From: JAVVHH01 sp032249615
Lineage (GTDB): Bacteria; Pseudomonadota; Alphaproteobacteria; Acetobacterales; Acetobacteraceae
Assembly (NCBI GenBank): GCA_032249615.1
Contig: JAVVHH010000034.1
Location: 1-29,539 of the forward strand
Reading direction: 5' to 3'
DNA length: 29,539 nt
Shown here: piece by piece, positions 22,281-28,957 of the stretch
Numbering within the stretch: position 1 is the first letter of the stretch
How the letters are laid out: each line of letters starts with the position of its first letter
Notes under the pieces: generated by a model
What the model saw: only the letters and a program-made list of their open reading frames with translations
Databases searched by the model: none
Told to the model about the DNA's origin: nothing
Position numbers and translations under genes: made by a program

Positions 22281-23354
22281 ATGCACGTCTCCCATGCCCG
22301 TTCCCCGCGACGGGAACAGCCAGGGCCGGTCCTCGGGCTGGAATCATCTTGCGACGAAACGGCCGCCGCCGTGCTGGCGGCCGACGGCACGGTCTTGGCC
22401 GAGGCCGTGCTGAGCCAGCTCGACGAGCATCGTCGTTTTGGCGGGGTGGTGCCGGAGATCGCGGCGCGGGCACATCTGGCGTCCTTGCCGGGTCTCGTGC
22501 GCGAAGTTCTGGCGCGGGCGGGGGTGTCGGCGGGCGAGTTGGCAGGGGTCGGCGCGAGCTGCGGGCCCGGGCTGATTGGCGGGCTGATCGTGGGCGCGGG
22601 CGTCGCCAAGGGGATCGCGCTGGCGGCCGGCGTGCCGTTCGTGGCGATCAACCACCTGGAGGCGCACGCGCTGACGCCCCGTCTGCCGGGCCTCGTGCCG
22701 GGCGGGGCGAGCTTTCCCTATTTGCTGCTGCTGCTGTCGGGCGGGCACTGCCAATGCGTCGCGGTCGAAGCGGTGGGGCGCTACCGCCTGCTCGGCAGCA
22801 CCATCGACGATGCGGTGGGTGAGGCTTTCGACAAGGTCGGCAAATTGCTGGGCCTGCCATGGCCGGGCGGCCCGGAGGTGGAGCGCTTGGCCACTGACGG
22901 CGAACCCGGCGTCGTGCGGCTGCCAAGGCCGTTGCTGGGCCGGCAGGGCTGCGATTTCAGCTTCTCCGGGCTGAAGACGGCGGTGGCGCAGCTGGTGCAG
23001 AACTACCCCGCGGGACCTTTGCCGAAAGGGGACGCGGCCAATATCGCCGCGGAGTTCCAGGCTGCGGTGGCGACAGTGCTGGCGGACCGGACGGACCACG
23101 CGCTGGCGATGATGCCCGACGCGCGGTCGGTGGTCGTGTCGGGCGGCGTGGCGGCCAACGGGACCGTCAGGGCGGCATTGGCGGCGGTGGCCGAGCGGCA
23201 CGGGCTATCCTTGCTGGCGCCGCCGATCCGGCTTTGCACGGATAACGCCACCATGGTCGCCTGGGCCGTGCTCGAGCGGCTGCGCCTCGGCCTGGCCGAC
23301 GATCTCGGCTTCAAGCCGCGGCCGCGCTGGCCGCTGGCCGAGCTGACGGCGTGA
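22281..23354 (+). CDS. tsaD: tRNA N6-adenosine threonylcarbamoyltransferase
   Basis: TsaD transfers the threonylcarbamoyl group to A37 of ANN-decoding tRNAs, with TsaB and TsaE. The Kae1 fold is clear: LGLESSCDETAAA, the metal-binding HLEAH motif (H125, H129), LLLSGGHCQ, GEAFDKVGKLLGLPWPGGPEVE, and the VVSGGVAANG nucleotide loop near the C-terminus. The ATG at 22281 is chosen for its GAGGAAAAG Shine-Dalgarno eight bases upstream; 357 residues is normal. The hemC/tsaD divergent arrangement is common in alphaproteobacteria. The stop overlaps the rlmJ start (GTGA). Confidence 0.96.
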   Translation: MHVSHARSPRREQPGPVLGLESSCDETAAAVLAADGTVLAEAVLSQLDEHRRFGGVVPEIAARAHLASLPGLVREVLARAGVSAGELAGVGASCGPGLIGGLIVGAGVAKGIALAAGVPFVAINHLEAHALTPRLPGLVPGGASFPYLLLLLSGGHCQCVAVEAVGRYRLLGSTIDDAVGEAFDKVGKLLGLPWPGGPEVERLATDGEPGVVRLPRPLLGRQGCDFSFSGLKTAVAQLVQNYPAGPLPKGDAANIAAEFQAAVATVLADRTDHALAMMPDARSVVVSGGVAANGTVRAALAAVAERHGLSLLAPPIRLCTDNATMVAWAVLERLRLGLADDLGFKPRPRWPLAELTA

Positions 23355-24178
23355 ACTATCGGCACGCCTTCCACGCGGGTAATTTCGCCGACTGCGCAAA
23401 GCACGCCCTGCTGCTGTGGTTGCTCGACGCGCTGAAGCGCAAACCCGCACCTTTCTTCGTGCTGGACACCCATGCCGGGGTGGGTCGGTACGACCTCATC
23501 GGAGGCGGGGCGGCGCGCACCGGCGAGTGGCGGGACGGCATTGCCCGCCTTCTGCACGACACGCCGCCGCCGCTGCAGCGCTATGTCGAGGCGGTGTCGG
23601 CGGTCGGAGCAGCGGGCGAGTTCATCTATCCGGGCTCGCCGCTCCTCATCTACCAAGCGCTGCGTGAGACCGACCGGCTCGGCTGCTGCGAACTGCACCC
23701 CGACGATGCGGCAGCTTTGCGCGCGCTTTTCCGGGGCGAGAGCCAGGCCGGCGTGCACCGGCGCGACGGCTACGAAGCGGTCCGCGCCCTGCTGCCGCCG
23801 CGCGAACGCCGCGGGCTCGTGCTGATCGATCCGCCGTACGAGGCGGCCGGCGAGTTCGAGCGCGTCATCGGGGCGCTGAAGGATGGCGCCGGCCGTTTCA
23901 ACCACGGCATCTACGCCGCCTGGTATCCGATCAAGCATCGGGCGCCGGTCACGACATTTCTCGAGGCGGTGCAGTGGACCGGGCTCCGCGACGTGGTTGC
24001 CGCCGAACTCTGGCTTCGCCGGCCAATCGACCCCGCGGTGCTGAACGGCTGCGGCCTGCTCGTCCGCAACCCGCCGCACGGGTTCGAGGCTGCGGCCCAG
24101 GACATCCTGGCCGCGCTCGCCCACCGGCTCGGTGGCCCCGATGCGGGCAGCGCCGTGCTGCGCGTCACCGATGAGTAG
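23351..24178 (+). CDS. rlmJ: 23S rRNA (adenine-2030-N6)-methyltransferase
   Basis: A 275-residue SAM-dependent methyltransferase of the RlmJ (YhiR) family. The family N-terminus NYRHAFHAGNFADCAKH, the SAM-site region LDTHAGVGRYDL and the catalytic DPPY (D160-Y163) are all intact; YAAWYPIK is another family feature. It methylates A2030 of 23S rRNA in E. coli. The GTG start at 23351 overlaps the tsaD stop and gives the exact family N-terminus. The end overlaps gpsA by eight bases. In many related genomes gpsA directly follows tsaD, so rlmJ may be an insertion into that pair. Confidence 0.94.
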   Translation: MNYRHAFHAGNFADCAKHALLLWLLDALKRKPAPFFVLDTHAGVGRYDLIGGGAARTGEWRDGIARLLHDTPPPLQRYVEAVSAVGAAGEFIYPGSPLLIYQALRETDRLGCCELHPDDAAALRALFRGESQAGVHRRDGYEAVRALLPPRERRGLVLIDPPYEAAGEFERVIGALKDGAGRFNHGIYAAWYPIKHRAPVTTFLEAVQWTGLRDVVAAELWLRRPIDPAVLNGCGLLVRNPPHGFEAAAQDILAALAHRLGGPDAGSAVLRVTDE

Positions 24179-25085
24179 TATCGCCGTGGTCGGCGCCGGG
24201 GCGTGGGGATGCGCGCTGGCCCGGCAGGCGCACCGGGCCGGCGCCACCGTCGCGCTCTGGGCCCGCGACCCGGCCCGCGTGCGCGACCCATCGCTGACCG
24301 CCAGCGCCATCCTGCCGGAGGGGGGTCACGATCTCATTCTGCTCTCGGTCCCGGTGCAGCACCTGCGGGCGGTGCTCGGCCGGTTCAGGCCGCGCGCGCC
24401 CGTCGTCGTCTGCGGCAAGGGGATCGAGGCGCAGACGGGCCGGCTGCCGCTCGAGATAGTGGACGCGGTCCATCCCGGCGTCCCGGGCGCCGTCCTCAGC
24501 GGCCCGAATTTTGCCGGCGAGATTGCCGCCGGGCTGCCGGCCGCCGCCATCGTCGCGGCGACCGATGCCGCTTTGCGCGCGTCCGTCATCCAGGCGCTCG
24601 CCAGCGCGCAGTTCCGGCTCTACGGCAACGATGACCCGGTCGGCGCGCAATTTGGCGGCGCCGCCAAGAACGTGATGGCCATCGCCGCTGGCGTGGTGAT
24701 CGGGGCCGGGCTCGGCGACAACGCGCGGGCGGCGCTGATTACGCGCGGTGTTGCGGAGCTCACGAGAGGGGCGGCCGCGCTTGGCGGGCGGGCAGAGACC
24801 GTAGCGGGGTTGTCGGGCCTCGGCGACCTGCTGCTGACCTGCACGGGGCCGGCGAGCCGGAACTACCAATGCGGCCTAGCGCTCGGGCGCGGTTCGACGC
24901 TGGCCGAAGCCTTGGCCGCTGCGCCCGGCGTAGTGGAGGGTGTGGCGACGGCCCCGGCGCTCCTGGCCCGGGCGGAGGGCGTCGACTTGCCGATTTGCCG
25001 GGCGGTGGCCGACCTCCTGGCGGGACAATCGACCGTGGCGGGCGCCGTGGCGGCGCTGCTCGCCCGGCCATTGCGCGACGAATAG
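24171..25085 (+). CDS. gpsA: Glycerol-3-phosphate dehydrogenase [NAD(P)+], short form
   Basis: GpsA reduces dihydroxyacetone phosphate to sn-glycerol-3-phosphate for phospholipid synthesis. Motifs: nucleotide-binding GAGAWG (8-13), CGKGIE, LSGPNFAGEIA, the catalytic-lysine region GGAAKNVMAIA with K166, and TCTGPASRNYQCG. At 304 residues it is shorter than the usual 325-340. The gap is in the Rossmann domain: after WARDPARV the protein goes almost directly to GGHDLILLSVP, missing about 25 residues that normally include the N-x2-YLPG-type segment. The frame is open and the rest is intact, so it is probably functional. The ATG at 24171 overlaps the rlmJ end. Confidence 0.93.
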   Translation: MSSIAVVGAGAWGCALARQAHRAGATVALWARDPARVRDPSLTASAILPEGGHDLILLSVPVQHLRAVLGRFRPRAPVVVCGKGIEAQTGRLPLEIVDAVHPGVPGAVLSGPNFAGEIAAGLPAAAIVAATDAALRASVIQALASAQFRLYGNDDPVGAQFGGAAKNVMAIAAGVVIGAGLGDNARAALITRGVAELTRGAAALGGRAETVAGLSGLGDLLLTCTGPASRNYQCGLALGRGSTLAEALAAAPGVVEGVATAPALLARAEGVDLPICRAVADLLAGQSTVAGAVAALLARPLRDE

Positions 25086-25100
25086 AAGGCGGGACGACAG

Positions 25101-26654
25101 ATGCTGCGTGGAATCGTCACCGTCGGCGGCTGGACCATGGCCAGCCGGATCATGGGGTTCGTCCGCGATATCCTGATCGCCGCGCTCGCCGGCACCGGCC
25201 CGGTGGCCGATGCCTTCTTCATCGCGCTGCGGGTCCCGAACCTGTTCCGTCGCCTGTTTGGCGAGGGGGCGTTCAACGCGGCCTTCGTGCCGGAATTCTC
25301 CGGCATCTATGCCACGGAGGGCCCCGAGCCGGCGCGTCACTTCGCTGAACAAACCATCGCGGTGCTGGCGTTCTGGCTGCTGCTGCTGACGGTCGCCGGC
25401 GAGATCTTCATGCCGCAGATCATGCGGGTGTTGGCGCCGGGCTTCGCCGACGTGCCCGGCAAGGAGCAGCTGACGGTCGCGCTGGCGCGGATCACCTTTC
25501 CCTACGTGCTGTTGATCTGCCTGGCCGCGCTGCTATCTGCCGTGCTGAACGGGCTCGATCGGTTCGCGGCGGCGGCGGCGGCGCCGCTCGTCTTCAACGG
25601 CGTCTCCATCGGGGCGATGCTGCTGCTGACCCCCTACGTGCCGACGGTGGGGCATTCGCTGGCGTGGGGTGTGACGATCTCCGGCGTGCTGCAACTGGCG
25701 CTGCTGGCCTGGGCCGTGCGGCGGGCGGGCATGCGGCTGCACATTCCACGGCCGCGCATGACGCCTCAGATGCGGCATTTGCTGCGGCGCATGGGACCCG
25801 GCCTGCTCGGCGCGGGGGTGACGCAGCTCAACCTGGCGGTGGACGTGGTCATCGTCAGCCTGTTGCCACCGGGCTCGGCGAGCCTTTTGTATTATGCAGA
25901 CCGGGTCAATCAGCTGCCGCTGGGCGTCATCGGCACGGCGGTCGGGACCGCGCTGCTGCCTTTGCTGTCGCGGCAGGCGCGATCGGGGCAGACGGAGGAG
26001 GCGCGACACACGCTGAGCCGCGCGCTCGAGGTCAGCCTGGCTCTCACGTTGCCCGCGGCGCTGGCGTTGGCGGTCGGGGGTGAGCCGATCATGCTCGTGC
26101 TGTTCGGGCGCGGCGCGTTCACGCAGGCGGCCGCGGAACTCAGCGCGCAGTCCTTGGCCGCCTACGCGTTCGGGTTGCCAGCCTTCGTCGTCGTCAAAGT
26201 GCTGATCCCGGCCTTTTTCGCCAATGGCGACACGTCGACGCCCGTTCGCATCGGGTTCATCGCGATCGCGCTGAACCTATTCATGAACCTGCTGTTCATG
26301 GTGCCGCTCCGGCACATGGGCCCAGCGCTGGCGACCAGCCTGTCGGCCATCTTCAACGTCATCGCGCTCGGGGTGGTGTTGAGCCGGCGAGGCCAGTTGG
26401 TCATCGACCGCCGCCTGCAATTCCGGCTCGCGCGCATGGCGGGGGCCGCGATGGTGATGGCGATCACGCTGATCGGCGTGCAGCGCTACGTCTTCGTACG
26501 CGCCGAGTTCACGGTCGGCTGGCGCTGGGGAGCGTTGACCTTGCTGGTGGGTTCAGGGCTCGCGGCTTATGCGGCCGCGGGGCAAGTTTTCGGCGCCTTC
26601 GACGCGCGGGCGTTGCGGGCCATCCTGCGGCGCCGGCGGGGCAATCTCAGCTGA
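25101..26654 (+). CDS. murJ: Lipid II flippase MurJ
   Basis: MurJ (MviN) flips lipid II across the inner membrane for peptidoglycan synthesis. The 517-residue protein is hydrophobic throughout with about 14 membrane spans. The N-terminus has the family sequence ASRIMGFVRDILIAALAGTG-PVADAFFIA, then RVPNLFRRLFGEGAFNAAFVPEF; the central region has YYADRVNQLPLGVIGTAVGTALLPLLS, and PAFFANGDTSTPVRIG lies in the C-terminal half. A weak AAGGCGGGA precedes the ATG in a 15-base gap after gpsA. The stop is only 19 bases from the stop of the convergent HhH gene, with no clear terminator. Confidence 0.97.
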   Translation: MLRGIVTVGGWTMASRIMGFVRDILIAALAGTGPVADAFFIALRVPNLFRRLFGEGAFNAAFVPEFSGIYATEGPEPARHFAEQTIAVLAFWLLLLTVAGEIFMPQIMRVLAPGFADVPGKEQLTVALARITFPYVLLICLAALLSAVLNGLDRFAAAAAAPLVFNGVSIGAMLLLTPYVPTVGHSLAWGVTISGVLQLALLAWAVRRAGMRLHIPRPRMTPQMRHLLRRMGPGLLGAGVTQLNLAVDVVIVSLLPPGSASLLYYADRVNQLPLGVIGTAVGTALLPLLSRQARSGQTEEARHTLSRALEVSLALTLPAALALAVGGEPIMLVLFGRGAFTQAAAELSAQSLAAYAFGLPAFVVVKVLIPAFFANGDTSTPVRIGFIAIALNLFMNLLFMVPLRHMGPALATSLSAIFNVIALGVVLSRRGQLVIDRRLQFRLARMAGAAMVMAITLIGVQRYVFVRAEFTVGWRWGALTLLVGSGLAAYAAAGQVFGAFDARALRAILRRRRGNLS

Positions 26655-26673
26655 GCCCCCCGGGGCCGTCCGG

Positions 26674-27270
26674 TTAGTAGGCGAACAGGTCCGTGATCTT
26701 GTTGTACATGCCCAGCGTGAGAAACATATTCGTCACGAGATCCTGCGGTCCCGTGTAGGGTCGGCCGTTGACGATTTTTGGCGCCGTCTTGTCGCCGATG
26801 CCCGGTAGGGTCTTGGCCATGTCGGCCGCGGACGACTTGTTGATGTTGGCGAGGGCGAAACGGTCCTTGTTCCGCTCGAACACGGGCTGCGCCATGATTT
26901 TCTTCGACGCGAGCGTGTTCAGGTCATCCCATGGACGTCCGGCGACGATCGCCTTGGCGGTGGCCGGGCCGATGCCTGGCAGTGTTGCGATCTCCTGTTC
27001 GCTGGCCGCATTGATGTCGATCTTCGGGCCCGCCGCCGTCGTTGTGGGGGTCGCGGCGGGGCTGCTGGCGGCAGGGCTGCTTACAGTGGGGCTGGTGCCG
27101 ACAGCCGGCGCGACGCGGGCAGGGACCGTCGGCGAGGCCGCGGGCGGCAGCGTGGGCGGCGTGCGGGACGGCAGGGCCGTGGACGGGACGGAGGGGGTTT
27201 GCGCAAGAGCCCCGATCGAGGGGAGAGCGAGCGCGGCAAGCAAGGCGGCGCAATAGCGGAGGCGACTCAT
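26674..27270 (-). CDS. Exported protein with two helix-hairpin-helix (ComEA-like) units
   Basis: A 198-residue protein with a signal peptide (residues 1-23, AxA-type cleavage before QTPS), a Pro/Ser/Thr/Ala-rich linker (about 25-82), and two ComEA-type helix-hairpin-helix copies. Copy 1 is about 84-138 (DINAAS, LPGIGPATAKAIVAGRPW) and copy 2 about 142-198 (NINKSS, LPGIGDKTAPKIVNGRPY). HhH units usually bind DNA through the backbone; in ComEA they bind incoming DNA in the periplasm. A role in DNA uptake here is inference, because no other competence gene is visible. Shine-Dalgarno AGGAG precedes the ATG at 27270. It follows hemF after 52 bases. Confidence 0.82.
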   Translation of the reverse strand: MSRLRYCAALLAALALPSIGALAQTPSVPSTALPSRTPPTLPPAASPTVPARVAPAVGTSPTVSSPAASSPAATPTTTAAGPKIDINAASEQEIATLPGIGPATAKAIVAGRPWDDLNTLASKKIMAQPVFERNKDRFALANINKSSAADMAKTLPGIGDKTAPKIVNGRPYTGPQDLVTNMFLTLGMYNKITDLFAY

Positions 27271-27322
27271 GGACCAACTCCTGGGTTGAACGTGGGCACG
27301 CTGGGCCGGCGAGGCGGCGAAA

Positions 27323-28222
27323 TTAGGGCCAGCGGACTTCCGGCGGCAGGCTCATGAGGATCGCCTCCACATTGCCGCCCGTCTTGAGCCCGAACAGGGT
27401 GCCGCGGTCGTGCAGCAGGTTGAACTCGACGTATCGGCCGCGGCGCAGCAGTTGGTGGTCTTTCTCGGCAGGCGTCCAGGGCTCGCGCATGCGGCGGCGA
27501 ACAATCTCCATGTAGCCGTTGCTGAAGGCGCGGCCGACGTCCTGGGTGAAGGCAAGATCCTCTGCGGCGTCGCCGGTGAAGTGGTGATCGTAGAAGATCC
27601 CGCCCACGCCGCGGGTCTCGCCACGATGGGGCAGGTAGAAATACTCGTCGCACCACTGCTTGAAGCGCGGGTAGTAGTCGGGGTCGTGGGCATCGCACGC
27701 CGCCTTGAAGGCGGCATGGAATGTCGCGGTGTCTTCGGCGATCTCGGCCGCATCGGTCCCCATCGGCGTCAGGTCGCCGCCGCCGCCGAACCAGCCGCGC
27801 GTGGTGACGAGCATGCGGGTATTCATGTGAGCGGCGGGCACGCGTGGGCTCTGCGGGTGCGCCACGAAGCTGATGCCGGACGCCCAGAAGCGCGGGTCCT
27901 CCTCGGCGCCGGGGATTGAGCGGCGGAACTCCGGGCTGAACTCGCCCCATACGGTCGAGACGTTGACGCCGACCTTCTCGAACACCCGCCCCTTCATCAC
28001 GCTGGTGACGCCGCCTCCACCGGCCTCCCCGGACTCGGTCGGGCGCTGCCACTCGCGGCGGGTGAAGGTTCCGGCGGCCCGGTCCCCCAGCGGCAGAGCG
28101 CTTTCCGCCTCGATCGCCTCGCACCGGGCGCAAATCTCGTCGCGCAAATGTTCGAACCAAGCGCGCGCCGCATCTTTCAGCGCCAAATGTGGCGCCGGCA
28201 AAAGTTCCGTGGCTTGCGACAT
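27323..28222 (-). CDS. hemF: Oxygen-dependent coproporphyrinogen III oxidase
   Basis: HemF oxidatively decarboxylates coproporphyrinogen III to protoporphyrinogen IX using oxygen. The 299-residue protein has VFEKVGVNVSTVWG, AHMNTRM, the GWFGGGGDLTP motif, FKQWCDEYFYLPHR, GVGGIFYD and the C-terminal RRGRYVEFNLLHDRGTLFGLKTGG. All conserved stretches look complete. The ATG at 28222 is preceded by GGAG about 11 bases upstream. It is divergent from petA with 141 bases between starts, placing a heme synthesis enzyme back to back with genes for a heme-containing respiratory complex. Confidence 0.97.
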   Translation of the reverse strand: MSQATELLPAPHLALKDAARAWFEHLRDEICARCEAIEAESALPLGDRAAGTFTRREWQRPTESGEAGGGGVTSVMKGRVFEKVGVNVSTVWGEFSPEFRRSIPGAEEDPRFWASGISFVAHPQSPRVPAAHMNTRMLVTTRGWFGGGGDLTPMGTDAAEIAEDTATFHAAFKAACDAHDPDYYPRFKQWCDEYFYLPHRGETRGVGGIFYDHHFTGDAAEDLAFTQDVGRAFSNGYMEIVRRRMREPWTPAEKDHQLLRRGRYVEFNLLHDRGTLFGLKTGGNVEAILMSLPPEVRWP

Positions 28223-28248
28223 GGTGATTCACTCCAATCTCCCAGCGC

Positions 28249-28277
28249 AGCATAGAACGAGGCTCGCGCGAGTTGCA
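28249..28277 (-). promoter_or_regulatory. Candidate hemF promoter
   Basis: On the minus strand TATGCT (complement of 28249-28254) is a fair -10, with TGCAAC 17 bases upstream as a poor -35. The -35 overlaps that of the petA promoter on the other strand. It is weak evidence; a better one may exist. Confidence 0.25.
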
Positions 28278-28301
28278 GGGGCCAGCAGGCGCCCGTATAG
28301 G
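28273..28301 (+). promoter_or_regulatory. Candidate petA promoter
   Basis: TTGCAG (28273-28278) and TATAGG (28296-28301) are separated by exactly 17 bases. The expected start is near 28308, giving a leader of about 55 bases before the petA ATG. It is the best housekeeping-type promoter match seen in the window. Confidence 0.5.
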
Positions 28302-28363
28302 GACGCGAATGTTGGGCCGGGTGGCTGCGGCGCATTTCGCCGGTGTTGGGGACAAGGACGGGC

Positions 28364-28945
28364 ATGACTGAAGCTGCGATCGACGCCGCGAACGTGCGTG
28401 AGGCAATCACCACCGTCGGCAACCAGGACGTCACCAAGCGGGACTTCCTCAAGTTACTGACCGGCAGCGCCGTCGTGATCGGCGCGGGCGCGATGGTCTG
28501 GCCGTTCATCGACAGCATGAACCCGGCGCGCGACGTGCTCGCGCTGTCCAGCGTCGACGCCGATCTGTCGCCCGTCGTTGAAGGGCAGGGGATCACAATC
28601 GTCTGGCGCGGCAAGCCGATCTTCCTGCGTCACCGCACGCCCAAGGAGATCGAAGAGGCCAAGAACACCCCGCTGAGTGCGATGAAGGACCCGGCGACGG
28701 ACGCCGAGCGCGTCAAGGCCGGGCATGAGCAGTGGCTGATCGTCATCGGCATCTGCACCCATCTTGGTTGCGTGCCGCTCGGCAACAAGCCGACGGACCC
28801 GCGGGGCGAGTTCGGCGGCTGGTTCTGCCCGTGCCACGGCAGCCAATACGATACGGCAGGCCGCATCCGTCTCGGGCCGGCGCCAAAAAACCTGGTGCTG
28901 CCTCCTTACGCGTTTACGAGCGACACCAAGATCAAGATCGGCTGA
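28364..28945 (+). CDS. petA: Ubiquinol-cytochrome c reductase Rieske iron-sulfur subunit
   Basis: The Rieske subunit of the bc1 complex, 193 residues from the ATG at 28364, which has AAGGACG a few bases upstream. The N-terminus has a Tat-like signal anchor, TKRDFLKLLTG, with Lys-Arg where most relatives have Arg-Arg, followed by a membrane span (about 34-50). The 2Fe-2S ligands are C131 and H133 in CTHLGC, and C155 and H158 in CPCHGS, with C136 and C157 for the stabilising disulfide. The cluster domain faces the periplasm and passes electrons from ubiquinol to cytochrome c1. petB follows after 12 bases with a GAGGAGC ribosome site. Confidence 0.97.
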   Translation: MTEAAIDAANVREAITTVGNQDVTKRDFLKLLTGSAVVIGAGAMVWPFIDSMNPARDVLALSSVDADLSPVVEGQGITIVWRGKPIFLRHRTPKEIEEAKNTPLSAMKDPATDAERVKAGHEQWLIVIGICTHLGCVPLGNKPTDPRGEFGGWFCPCHGSQYDTAGRIRLGPAPKNLVLPPYAFTSDTKIKIG

Positions 28946-28957
28946 GGAGCAACGACC

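Noticed and set aside
26655..26673. GC-rich inverted repeat between murJ and the HhH gene as a terminator
   Set aside because: GCCCC/GGGGC has a two-base loop and no T-tract; it is too small to call.
27300..27335. Imperfect hairpin across the hemF stop
   Set aside because: It has only about five continuous pairs with an internal mismatch and no T-tract.
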